NCBI RefSeq assembly: GCF_947497005.1
Contig: NZ_CANMFF010000005.1
Coordinates: 186,001 to 250,000, forward strand
DNA from: an uncultured Ruegeria sp.
GTDB lineage: Bacteria; Pseudomonadota; Alphaproteobacteria; Rhodobacterales; Rhodobacteraceae
Direction of reading: 5' to 3'
DNA: 64,000 nt
Part shown: positions 51,657-60,197 of the stretch, one piece after another
Position numbering within the stretch: position 1 is the stretch's first letter
Layout: the number at the start of each line of letters is the position of its first letter
Notes under the pieces: model-generated
What the model saw: the letters and a program-made list of their open reading frames with translations, nothing else
Databases searched by the model: none
Told to the model about the DNA's origin: nothing
Translations under genes and position numbers: made by a program

Positions 51657-54440
51657 ATGCTTGATGCAAGCCCAACCAAGACCGTCACCTTCAATCTGAA
51701 CGGCGATGACGTCACCGTGCCCGAGGGCACCACGATCTGGGACGCGGCCAACGGCTGTGGACTGGTAATCCCGCACCTTTGCCACAAACCGGCACCCGGC
51801 TACAAACCCGACGGCAACTGCCGCGCCTGTATGGTCGAGGTGGAAGGCGAGCGCACTCTGGTCGCCTCGTGTATCCGTCCGGCGGCTGAGGGGATGGTGG
51901 TGAAAACCGACACCGACCGCGCCGAGAAGTCGCGCGCGATGGTGATGGAGCTACTGGTGACCGACCAGCCCGCGGAGGCGCACGATACCTCCAGCCATTT
52001 CTGGGACATGGCCAAGTTGAGCGACGTCAACGATAGTCGTTTCCCGGCGAAAGAGGCCGAGAAGATTCCACTGCTGGATGACAGCCACGTCGCGATGCGC
52101 GTCAATCTGGATGCCTGCATCAACTGCAACCTCTGCGTCCGGGCCTGCCGCGACGTGCAGGTCAACGACGTGATCGGCATGGCCGGTCGCGGTCATACTT
52201 CGCAGGTGGTGTTCGATCAGAACGACCCCATGGGCGCATCAACCTGCGTGGCCTGTGGTGAATGTGTTCAGGCCTGCCCGACCGGCGCGCTGATGCCCGC
52301 GACCGTGCTGGACGACCAGCAGCAGGGCGACAGCAAGGACTACGACTCTGAAACCGAAAGCGTCTGTCCGTTCTGCGGCGTGGGCTGCAAGGTTTCGCTG
52401 AAGGTCAAGGACGGCAAGGTGAAATATGTCGAGGGCATCAACGGCCCGGCAAACGAAGGTCGTCTGTGCGTCAAAGGCCGCTTCGGGTTCGATTACATCC
52501 ACCACCCGCACCGCCTGACCAAGCCGCTGATCCGGCGCGAGGATGCGCCTGAAAAGGGGCTGAACGTCGATCCGGGCAATCTGGACACCCATTTCCGCGA
52601 GGCAACTTGGGAAGAGGCGATGGATCTGGCCGCCACCAAGCTGAAAGCACTGCGCGAGGATGACCCTCGCAATGTGGCCGGTTTTGGCTCAGCCAAATGC
52701 ACCAACGAAGAAGCGTACCTGTTTCAGAAGTTCATTCGTCAGGGGTTCAAGCACAACAACGTCGACCACTGCACCCGCCTGTGCCACGCGTCCTCGGTGG
52801 CAGCACTGATCGAGAACGTCGGTTCGGGCGCTGTGACTGCGACCTTCAACGAAGTCGAGAACTCGGATGTGGTCATCATCATCGGCTCGAACCCGATCGA
52901 GAATCACCCGGTGGCTGCGACCTACTTCAAGCAGTTCACCAAACGTGGCGGCAAACTGATTGTTATGGACCCTCGCGGCGTCGGGATGCGCAAGTTTGCC
53001 GACGAAATGCTGCAGTTCCGTCCTGGTGCCGATGTCTCGATGCTCAACGCGATCATGAATGTGATCGTTGAGGAAGAGCTTTATGACAGCCAGTACATTC
53101 ACCGCTGGACCGAGAACTGGGAGGCCGAGAAAGAGCACCTGCGCCAGTTCACGCCCGAGGCGATGTCGCCGATCTGCGGCATCGAACCCGATCAACTGCG
53201 CCGTGTTGCGCGTATCTTTGCACAGGCCAAGGCTGGTCTGATCTTCTGGGGCATGGGCGTCAGTCAGCACATCCACGGCACCGATAACTCGCGCTGCCTG
53301 ATCTCGCTGGCTCTGATGACCGGTAACGTAGGCAAACCCGGCGCGGGTCTGCACCCGTTGCGGGGGCAGAACAACGTACAGGGTGCCTCCGACGCAGGTC
53401 TGATCCCAATGTTCCTGCCGGACTACAAAACTGTCACGGATGACAATATCCGCGCGCAGTTCGCCGATGTCTGGAAGTCGGATGATTTCTCGAATGAGAA
53501 GGGCCTGACCGTCACCGAGATCATCGACCAGATCTACGCCCGTAACATCAAAGGGATGTACATTCTGGGCGAAAACCCGGCCATGTCTGACCCGGATGTG
53601 AACCACGCGCGTGAAGCCTTGGCCAAGCTGGACTTGATGATCGTTCAGGACATCTTCCTGACCGAGACGGCGAACTATGCCGACATCATCCTGCCGGCTT
53701 CGGCGCTGTATGAAAAGAACGGCACGGTGTCGAACACCAACCGTCAGGTCCAGCGCGTGCGCCCTGCCGTAACGCCGCCGGGTGAGGCGCGCGAGGATTG
53801 GAAGATCACGGTCGAACTGGCGCAGCGCATCGGGCTAAACTGGGATTACACTGATGTGTCCCAGGTCTTTGCCGAGATGAAGCTGACCATGAATTCGCTT
53901 GATAACATCACCTGGGAACGGCTGGAGACCGAGACGATTACTTACCCGTCGTTGTCCGAGACCGATCCGGGCCAGTCGATCGTATTCGGAGATGGCTTCC
54001 CCCGCGCGGATGGCAAGGCAAGGTTCACCCCAGCCAGTGTCATCCCACCGGATGAAGCTCCGGACGATGAATATCCAATGATTGCCACCACCGGCCGTCA
54101 GTTGGAGCATTGGCACACCGGATCGATGACCCGCCGCGCCAAGGTGCTTGATGCGGTCGAACCCGAGGCCAACTGCTCGATGAATCCACGTACCCTCAAA
54201 CTGATGGGGATCGAGCCGGGCGAAATGATCCGCCTGACCACGCGTCGTGGTTCGATCGAGATCATGGTGCGCGCTGACCGGGCCATTGCCGAAGACATGG
54301 TGTTCATCCCGTTTGCCTATGTTGAGGCGGCGGCGAATATTCTGACCAACTCGGCCATCGACCCCTATGGCAAGATCCCCGAGTTCAAATTCTCGGCCAT
54401 TCGTGTCGAAAAGATCGGGGATGCGATCGCGGCAGAGTAA
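51657..54440 (+). CDS. fdsA: NAD-dependent formate dehydrogenase, alpha subunit (Mo/W catalytic)
   Basis: A 927-residue catalytic subunit. N-terminal [2Fe-2S] ferredoxin-type domain (FNLNGDDVTVPEGTTIWDAAN ... CHKPAPG), NuoG-like ligands, two [4Fe-4S] motifs (CINCNLCVRAC and CVACGECVQACPTGAL), then the molybdopterin domain opening with CPFCGVGCK. The metal-bound cysteine is expected at C376 in DHCTRLCHASSV, followed by the conserved histidine; it is Cys, not Sec. It oxidises formate to CO2 in the cytosol. With fdsB it resembles the FDH1 class (W-containing in Methylobacterium). No fdsC/fdhD or fdsD gene follows; a terminator does. Confidence 0.93.
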   Translation: MLDASPTKTVTFNLNGDDVTVPEGTTIWDAANGCGLVIPHLCHKPAPGYKPDGNCRACMVEVEGERTLVASCIRPAAEGMVVKTDTDRAEKSRAMVMELLVTDQPAEAHDTSSHFWDMAKLSDVNDSRFPAKEAEKIPLLDDSHVAMRVNLDACINCNLCVRACRDVQVNDVIGMAGRGHTSQVVFDQNDPMGASTCVACGECVQACPTGALMPATVLDDQQQGDSKDYDSETESVCPFCGVGCKVSLKVKDGKVKYVEGINGPANEGRLCVKGRFGFDYIHHPHRLTKPLIRREDAPEKGLNVDPGNLDTHFREATWEEAMDLAATKLKALREDDPRNVAGFGSAKCTNEEAYLFQKFIRQGFKHNNVDHCTRLCHASSVAALIENVGSGAVTATFNEVENSDVVIIIGSNPIENHPVAATYFKQFTKRGGKLIVMDPRGVGMRKFADEMLQFRPGADVSMLNAIMNVIVEEELYDSQYIHRWTENWEAEKEHLRQFTPEAMSPICGIEPDQLRRVARIFAQAKAGLIFWGMGVSQHIHGTDNSRCLISLALMTGNVGKPGAGLHPLRGQNNVQGASDAGLIPMFLPDYKTVTDDNIRAQFADVWKSDDFSNEKGLTVTEIIDQIYARNIKGMYILGENPAMSDPDVNHAREALAKLDLMIVQDIFLTETANYADIILPASALYEKNGTVSNTNRQVQRVRPAVTPPGEAREDWKITVELAQRIGLNWDYTDVSQVFAEMKLTMNSLDNITWERLETETITYPSLSETDPGQSIVFGDGFPRADGKARFTPASVIPPDEAPDDEYPMIATTGRQLEHWHTGSMTRRAKVLDAVEPEANCSMNPRTLKLMGIEPGEMIRLTTRRGSIEIMVRADRAIAEDMVFIPFAYVEAAANILTNSAIDPYGKIPEFKFSAIRVEKIGDAIAAE

Positions 54441-54459
54441 TTTCTTTTGCTAAAGTGTT

Positions 54460-54492
54460 AAGAGCGGCCACTAGTGAGGCCGCTCTTTTTTA
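54460..54492 (+). terminator. Intrinsic terminator of the formate dehydrogenase operon
   Basis: AAGAGCGGCC (54460-54469), 8-base loop, GGCCGCTCTT (54478-54487), a perfect 10-bp stem followed by a T-run. It lies 20 bases after the alpha-gene stop, so no accessory gene follows in the operon. Confidence 0.9.
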
Positions 54493-54638
54493 TGGGCGTA
54501 CATCATTCACTCCAAGACCCAGTTCCGCCCGTAGGGCGAGGTGACATCGCTGCAATTGATGAACCTGTGCTCAGCATATTGTGACCGTTGACGTGAGGAC
54601 AGGAGTTTTACTTGCACGGCAGAAAAGCTAGAAATTAG

Positions 54639-54697
54639 GGTTATTGAATCTCTGGTCTACGAAGCACAGGCTAATCGGATCAGAGGTTAATGAATCT
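54639..54697. repeat. Two 13-bp near-identical direct repeats upstream of the LytTR gene
   Basis: GGTTATTGAATCT (54639-54651) and GGTTAATGAATCT (54685-54697), one mismatch, 46 bases start to start. They lie in the 255-base AT-rich spacer before the LytTR gene, and could be sites for its own product or another regulator. GACCTCAGGTC (54698-54708) is a dyad immediately after. Confidence 0.5.
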
Positions 54698-54745
54698 GAC
54701 CTCAGGTCTCGGGATAACAAACCAGAGTAGTAGAACCAGGACTGC

Positions 54746-55627
54746 ATGAAACTAAAAGACGTGTATCTACGGTTGCAGCAAGCAGAGATAACGTTTGTGG
54801 TTTTACCGGGCATATCAACCACACTGACTCTTCATGAAGTATTCAGTTTCTTTTTGTCCCGAAACTTCTTTCTGTTTCTGGCCCCTTTGATGTTGATGCT
54901 GTCCGGCGCGACGCCTTCCCTGTTCGCCATGCCGCTGGATGGGATGGGGCGAGCCATATATTGGGTGTTTTGCTTGTTGGGCTATTTGGCCCTGGCATTC
55001 GTGATGCTGACAAGCCAGGCTGCGTGCAGCACCTATCTGGGTTTTGACAGGTTTTTCACGCCATTGACGTGCCTGCCCATCGCATACGGTGGAACGCAGT
55101 TTGCGGAACACGCCGCGACTGAGGTTTTTAATACGATCTTTTCTTTGAACTTCGTCTATATGCCGCTGTTTCTGCCGCAGTACTGCCTGATACTCGGCGT
55201 GGAACTGATTGTGATCGTCTGGGTTCTGCCTGCGTTTTTGTCCCGTTCCCGTGCCGGTGTCCCGGAACAGATTGAGCAGGCCCCAACCGCCATCAATTCA
55301 GGCGGTGTCGTGTCGGCGAATGGGCAGAGTTTCCTGGTAAAGGATATTCTCTATGTTCAGGCCAATCAGCATTACGTGACTGTCCGGTTAGATGAAAAGG
55401 AAGCCCTGGTGCGGTCCACATTCAAGGGGATTCTGTCTCAGATACCCTGTGGGCGCGGGCTGCAGGTGCACAGGTCTTTTTGGGTGTCCAGACGGGGTGT
55501 TGACCTTGCCAGCAGCCTGAACGATCCAGATTCAATTGTTTTGACCTGTGGTACGCGGATTGCAGTCGCGCGCAGCCGCCAAAGCGCCGTGAGGGCCTGG
55601 CTGACGGATATGGCCGCGAATACCTGA
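54746..55627 (+). CDS. Membrane-anchored LytTR-family transcriptional regulator
   Basis: A 293-residue protein with about four transmembrane helices in the first 170 residues (FLFLAPLMLMLSGATPSLFAM, IYWVFCLLGYLALAFVMLTSQAAC, ...MPLFLPQYCLILGVELIVIVWVL), and a C-terminal LytTR DNA-binding domain (VVSANGQSFLVKDILYVQANQHYVTVRLDEKEALVRSTFKGIL, HRSFWVSRRGV). There is no receiver domain, so the membrane part is probably the sensor, giving a one-component system. Starts at 54746 (MKLKDVYLRLQQAEIT). LytTR domains bind pairs of about 9-bp direct repeats; such repeats are found on its 3' side. Confidence 0.85.
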   Translation: MKLKDVYLRLQQAEITFVVLPGISTTLTLHEVFSFFLSRNFFLFLAPLMLMLSGATPSLFAMPLDGMGRAIYWVFCLLGYLALAFVMLTSQAACSTYLGFDRFFTPLTCLPIAYGGTQFAEHAATEVFNTIFSLNFVYMPLFLPQYCLILGVELIVIVWVLPAFLSRSRAGVPEQIEQAPTAINSGGVVSANGQSFLVKDILYVQANQHYVTVRLDEKEALVRSTFKGILSQIPCGRGLQVHRSFWVSRRGVDLASSLNDPDSIVLTCGTRIAVARSRQSAVRAWLTDMAANT

Positions 55628-55898
55628 TAATCGCGCGTTATCTGCAATTTCGGCAAAAACAACCTGATCAGCATTCTTGACTGCCTGCGCACTGTTCACC
55701 CAGGCGTTTCGGATCATGGATTTCTGCCAGAGATCCGGTATCGGGTTCGAAAAGACATTCACCTCCCCGTGATTGCCAGCATTTGGGCTGACAAAACACG
55801 GAGAGGCGAAAAGAAAAATCATTTCGTTGTGAAATAAGATGTAGCTATGTCTTTACTAATTTCCCCGATCTGAATTTCATTTTGAAAAAACAAGGGAC

Positions 55899-55949
55899 TA
55901 CTCGTTACACATTCGCTCGTTGGATACTCGTTAAGCTTCTTACTAGTTA
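55899..55949. repeat. Four LytTR-box-like direct repeats
   Basis: TACTCGTTA (55899-55907), CGCTCGTTG (55914-55922), TACTCGTTA (55925-55933) and TACTAGTTA (55941-55949), all in the same direction with a GTTA core (GTTG in the second). LytTR proteins such as AgrA bind direct repeats of the form TACxGTTA. They lie about 270-320 bases beyond the LytTR stop. Confidence 0.5.
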
Positions 55950-55981
55950 CAGCACCACACAAACTTCGATGCTGAATCCTT

Positions 55982-55987
55982 TATGAT
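55982..55987 (+). promoter_or_regulatory. Possible -10 element beyond the LytTR repeats
   Basis: TATGAT with no good -35 at the matching distance (ACAAAC at 55959-55964). The repeats end 32 bases upstream, which is where an activator such as a LytTR dimer would sit. This suggests an activator-dependent start near 55994, directed rightward and antisense to the end of tamB. Confidence 0.35.
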
Positions 55988-56084
55988 AAAAGGCGGCGTG
56001 ACCAACAACAGGATTGGAACGAACCGTCGCAAATACATCATGAATAACCACATGCTGTTCGTGTCGCATGAACGGTATTTCTAA
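55983..56084 (+). CDS. Very small ORF (33 codons), low support
   Basis: An ATG-initiated frame, basic and Asn-rich (MIKGGVTNNRIGTNRRKYIM...), ending 24 bases before the convergent tamB end. It has no Shine-Dalgarno and its start overlaps the TATGAT box, so if transcription starts after that box only the later in-frame ATG at 56040 could be used. It may be chance. The stretch 55628-56108 holds no other gene. Confidence 0.15.
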   Translation: MIKGGVTNNRIGTNRRKYIMNNHMLFVSHERYF

Positions 56085-56108
56085 GCTTTATTTCGCTTAA
56101 ACAGTCGG

Positions 56109-59100
56109 TTAGTAGTCGCGTTCGAAGAATAATCCCACGCCTGTCTCGCCACGGCCGTCGACTGTACCGCGGACCGTGAAATTGTCAGTGACATCGAGGT
56201 TCAGGTTCACTTCGGTGTCGCCCTCGGTGTTCACAGTGAAATCGGTATAGAGGTTTTCACCCAGATACGCGCCTGCGCCCAACCGGCCCGCGCCGCCTTC
56301 CGATGCACCTATGTCGATCGTATCCACACCGGTGGAGTCGCGCAGACCCTTGGTTACATCGCCGCCCGCACCGCTGAGCTGCGCCAGTGAAGCGGCCATT
56401 TGCGCGATCAGGAAAGGAGAGATTTCAGAGAACCGGTTCCCGAATAGCAACATCGCCAGCGCTTCTTCGGCCGGACGTTCGGGATCGGAAAACACATCTA
56501 CCTCAGGAGAATCCAGCGGACCTGCAATTTCGATTGTCGCCGTACCATCCGAGGTGCTGGCCGAAGATTCAAATTCGATATACGGCGTCAGGTCACCCTG
56601 CAATGTGACGATGCCCTTGGTCAGCGCCAGCCTGCGACCCAGAATGTCGAAATTCCCCCGGATCAGTTCGATCTGACCGGACGGAACAACAGAGGTTGTG
56701 GTGCCGCCGATGAAAATCCGACCGCCCAGTTCGGCATTCACACCGCGCCCCCGGACGAATACTGCCTTCGGTGCCAGCAGACTGATATCCAGCGCAATTC
56801 TGGAGGCGCTTTTCGCTGCGCCCTCGGACGCGACCAATCCGGCACGCTCTCGGGTGATGAAACCGGCACGGCTTTCATTGATGTGCTGAATGTCCGGGAT
56901 CGGCGCCGCGCCTACGGCTCCCGATGCGGCCGCAAGGTTGATATTGGTCTCGTCAAAGGTAATCTGTCCGGCCAGCGAACTGTTTCCGGCCAAGGCCCCG
57001 GTCATTGCAATCTGACCATTCAGCGTGGTTTCATACAGCAGCTGATCCGTCAGCACGAGGCTGTTCAAGGTAGTGGTGATCTGGGCGTTGAACGGAGGGG
57101 TCAGGTCCACAGGTCCATTGACACCAAAGCTGCCACCCGCGCGCATTCCGCCGTTCAGGGTGATGGTTGCACGGCTTTGCGCCAGATCCACCTGACCGCT
57201 GATCCCGGTGATGGTCTGACCTGCATCCGGAATGGCAAGGGACGTACCGGAGGTGGTGATCGATCCGCTCAGCGATTCCAGCGCAGGTGCACCTTTGAGG
57301 GCCAGATTGAACCGCGCTGCGCCATCGATCTTGTTCGGAGTGATAAAGACGTTTGCGACTCCAAGGTTGATGCCGCCCTGTGCCGTCAGGTCGGCCTCGC
57401 CGCTGCTTTCATCAAAGGTGCCCGCCACGGTGGTGCTTATGTCCGCAGGCCCTTGCGCCTTTGTGTCGATTGTCCAAATGCCATTGTCGCGCTTAGCCGT
57501 CCCTGTGGCTGCAACTGTCCCGGGAAATTCAGGCACGAACCGCTCGATCCGGTTTAGTTTGGCGTCGAATTCAACATCGGCCGCCCCATTCTGGCTCACT
57601 GTTCCTTTCAGGCCGGCGTATGAGCTGTCAGGTCCATCCAGACGGGCGGTGCCTTCCAAACCTGAGCCAGTCGGAGCAATATTTCCTTTCAGGATGAGGG
57701 GCCCGGACAAGGTTTGCGACAGGCGTCCGACGTCATCCAACTTGGCGGAAAAGTCCAAGCCACCTGCGTCACGGTCCAGCTTTCCTGATGCATTTGCCGA
57801 CAGGGCGGTTCCGATCAGCTGGAACGTACGGATGTTCAGGCCTTCGTCGTTATTCACCGCGTCCACGGTCAGGTTCGTTCGTCCCTGGATCAAGGCGTCA
57901 ACCGCGTCGATCCCGGTTTTGATATCGTCCGCAGCCAAATTGCCTTTTACGTCGAACGCTTTGATGCCGACCGCTCCTTTGCCAGCGACATCTGCACGGA
58001 TCGCGCCTGCCAGTTCGCGCTGAGCAAGCCCCGAAAACAATGACAGATCCGGGACGTTCAGATTGGCTTGTCCGTCTATCGCCAAAGCACTCGTCGGGTC
58101 GTCTATCGTAACAGAGGCTTTAGCCGTCAGGGCCGAGCCGTTCACCGTGGCGTCGCGGATCACAATCTGTTCCTGGCTCAGTGCGCCATCGAACGTGATC
58201 TCGTTTCGACCGGCCAGCAGAGGATCGATCTCGGTCAGGCCAGTTTTGATATCCCGACCCGACACGCTGGCCGTGCCGTCAAATTCAAGCGTCTGAACAG
58301 TTCCTTTGCCGTTCAGCTTCGCTTGCACAGCGCCGCTTAGTTCGCGTTTGGCAAGGCCCGAGAACACTGAAAGGTCGCGGGAATTGACCGTGGCTTGTCC
58401 ATCTATGGTCACGTTGCCATCAGGGGTCGTTACAGTGCCATCGACCTGCGCGCGCAAGGTATCACCGATCAAGGTGAAGTTGCGGACAGTTACGCCATCT
58501 TCGCCGCGCTTGGCGTCCAGTGTAATTGTTGTCTTGCCTCGGATCACCGGATCGATGTCGTCACGCCCGGTAGACAGGTCATTTCCTTCGACCTCCAGTT
58601 TGCCATCGAAACTGCGTTCCAGAGGGGAGCCCTGACCCGTTAGCCGGGCAGAGGCCTGACCGCCCAGATCCAACTGCGCCAGCTCCGAAAACCGGGACAG
58701 GTCTGTCGCGTCCAGTGTGGCTGTGCCGTCAATGGCCAGCCCGCTGGACAGACCGCTGATCAATGCATCGATGCCCAGTTCGTAATCCGAACCAACCAAT
58801 TCGAATCCAGACAGGTTCAGGGTCTGATCGCTGCCGTATTCGAACGTTCCGTCCAGAGTAATGCGGTCGCCAACAGCCGCGTTCAAGGCATCGTCAGCCA
58901 GATCAATACCGTCCAGGGCGGCCTGCAGATCGCCGTCGAGTTTCAGTGCGCTACCCTGCTCAAGGGTCCCCTGTGCCGAAATCTGCGCGCGCTGCAGATC
59001 AAGTTGCTGGGTCTTCACGGCGTTCGCCGTCAAACTCAGATCCCAGAGATTGCCGTTCTTCTCGTCAAACAGCGCGGAAATCTGTGCAGCCTCAATAGAC

Positions 59101-60197
59101 GTGCCCCCGCCCGAGACAGGCAGAACAACGCTTTCCCCTTCTGGTGGCGTAATGCGCCCCTGAAGGGCCGCCAGTTGCAACCGACCCCCTGCCGCCAACT
59201 GCAATGCCCCTTTCAGGTTCAGTGCTTGCGACGTGAGCTCGAGATCACTGATGTCCAACGCGCCTTCGGGCTGGGTCCGCCCATCCACAAACAGCTGTGT
59301 TTTGGTGCCAAAAAACGTATCCATATTGTCGGCAACAAAGGGTGTCAGATCGCCGCCCAGATCGGCTGTAAAGGCAATGCCCTCGTTCGCGCTTGCTGCG
59401 GCAGTCGGCGCCGAGCGCAACCGAACCTGCCCGGTCACCCGTGGCTGACCATCGCTGCTGAGGCCAATATCTGCCGTAAAGTCGGTCACTGGCCCGGACC
59501 CTTTTGCCGTCAATCCGATCGGGGGGCTGCCCGGGATTTTCAGAGCGGTGGAGATCAGGCCGCCCGCGGCTTCTGTCACCTGAAGGTCCAGATCGATTTG
59601 GCTGTCTGAATTCTGAAAGCCCGCGGTCAACTTGATTTCATCACCAGCCCGATCGATCCGCGTGATGTCCAGGTTGGTATCCAGCGTCCCGTCGGCCAGG
59701 GACAGGTTGCCATTGACCGCCAATTCGGCAGCCACGCCTATCAGCGGTTCGCCCAAAGCCAGTTCGTCAATTCGAATTTCACCGATTTCAATGGCGACGG
59801 GCAGTTCAGGCAGTTGAAAGGCCTGGGTCTCGGCGGACGGGGGTGGTACATCCTTTGTGGTGGTGCCCGGTGCGCGGGCCACGTCGATTTCCTGCGCGGT
59901 CAGTGCGTTGACCGAAAATCGTCCACGGATCAGGGCAAGCCGGTTCCAGTCCAGTTCGGCATCCTTGATGGTCAGCCAGACGCCTTCGTCGTCGGCGATC
60001 GTGATCTCTGCAATTGTGGCGCGTGAACTCAGCGCCCCTTGCAGGCCTGTGACTGTAACGTTCTGATCGTCGCCCGACAGCGTATCCTGCAGGAACCGTT
60101 CGATCATGCTGCCGCCTTCATCCTCTTGCGGATGCCCGGCCACAGGCACAAATATCAGCGTGCCGATCAGCAGAGGGGATGAAAGATGTCGTCTCAA
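56109..60197 (-). CDS. tamB: Translocation and assembly module inner-membrane component TamB
   Basis: A 1362-residue protein of the TamB/DUF490 family. An N-terminal signal-anchor region is followed by long repetitive beta-helical sequence (tandem 'LTVDAVNNDEGLNIRTFQLIGTALSANASGKL'-like repeats, about 330-900) and a C-terminal DUF490 segment (GGTTTSVVPSGQIELIRGNFDILGRRLALTKGIVTLQGDL) leading to a C-terminal VGLFFERDY. TamB spans the periplasm and carries phospholipids or substrates to TamA. Its ATG overlaps the TamA stop (ATGA), so the two are coupled. Length matches the family. Confidence 0.95.
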   Translation of the reverse strand: MRRHLSSPLLIGTLIFVPVAGHPQEDEGGSMIERFLQDTLSGDDQNVTVTGLQGALSSRATIAEITIADDEGVWLTIKDAELDWNRLALIRGRFSVNALTAQEIDVARAPGTTTKDVPPPSAETQAFQLPELPVAIEIGEIRIDELALGEPLIGVAAELAVNGNLSLADGTLDTNLDITRIDRAGDEIKLTAGFQNSDSQIDLDLQVTEAAGGLISTALKIPGSPPIGLTAKGSGPVTDFTADIGLSSDGQPRVTGQVRLRSAPTAAASANEGIAFTADLGGDLTPFVADNMDTFFGTKTQLFVDGRTQPEGALDISDLELTSQALNLKGALQLAAGGRLQLAALQGRITPPEGESVVLPVSGGGTSIEAAQISALFDEKNGNLWDLSLTANAVKTQQLDLQRAQISAQGTLEQGSALKLDGDLQAALDGIDLADDALNAAVGDRITLDGTFEYGSDQTLNLSGFELVGSDYELGIDALISGLSSGLAIDGTATLDATDLSRFSELAQLDLGGQASARLTGQGSPLERSFDGKLEVEGNDLSTGRDDIDPVIRGKTTITLDAKRGEDGVTVRNFTLIGDTLRAQVDGTVTTPDGNVTIDGQATVNSRDLSVFSGLAKRELSGAVQAKLNGKGTVQTLEFDGTASVSGRDIKTGLTEIDPLLAGRNEITFDGALSQEQIVIRDATVNGSALTAKASVTIDDPTSALAIDGQANLNVPDLSLFSGLAQRELAGAIRADVAGKGAVGIKAFDVKGNLAADDIKTGIDAVDALIQGRTNLTVDAVNNDEGLNIRTFQLIGTALSANASGKLDRDAGGLDFSAKLDDVGRLSQTLSGPLILKGNIAPTGSGLEGTARLDGPDSSYAGLKGTVSQNGAADVEFDAKLNRIERFVPEFPGTVAATGTAKRDNGIWTIDTKAQGPADISTTVAGTFDESSGEADLTAQGGINLGVANVFITPNKIDGAARFNLALKGAPALESLSGSITTSGTSLAIPDAGQTITGISGQVDLAQSRATITLNGGMRAGGSFGVNGPVDLTPPFNAQITTTLNSLVLTDQLLYETTLNGQIAMTGALAGNSSLAGQITFDETNINLAAASGAVGAAPIPDIQHINESRAGFITRERAGLVASEGAAKSASRIALDISLLAPKAVFVRGRGVNAELGGRIFIGGTTTSVVPSGQIELIRGNFDILGRRLALTKGIVTLQGDLTPYIEFESSASTSDGTATIEIAGPLDSPEVDVFSDPERPAEEALAMLLFGNRFSEISPFLIAQMAASLAQLSGAGGDVTKGLRDSTGVDTIDIGASEGGAGRLGAGAYLGENLYTDFTVNTEGDTEVNLNLDVTDNFTVRGTVDGRGETGVGLFFERDY

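Noticed and set aside
52689..53606. 305-codon leftward frame opposite the formate dehydrogenase alpha gene
   Set aside because: It lies inside the molybdopterin domain of an enzyme with all its cluster and metal ligands.
57232..58023. 263-codon rightward frame opposite tamB
   Set aside because: tamB's repetitive sequence leaves long open frames on the other strand; the product is Ser/Pro/Arg-rich and without a domain.
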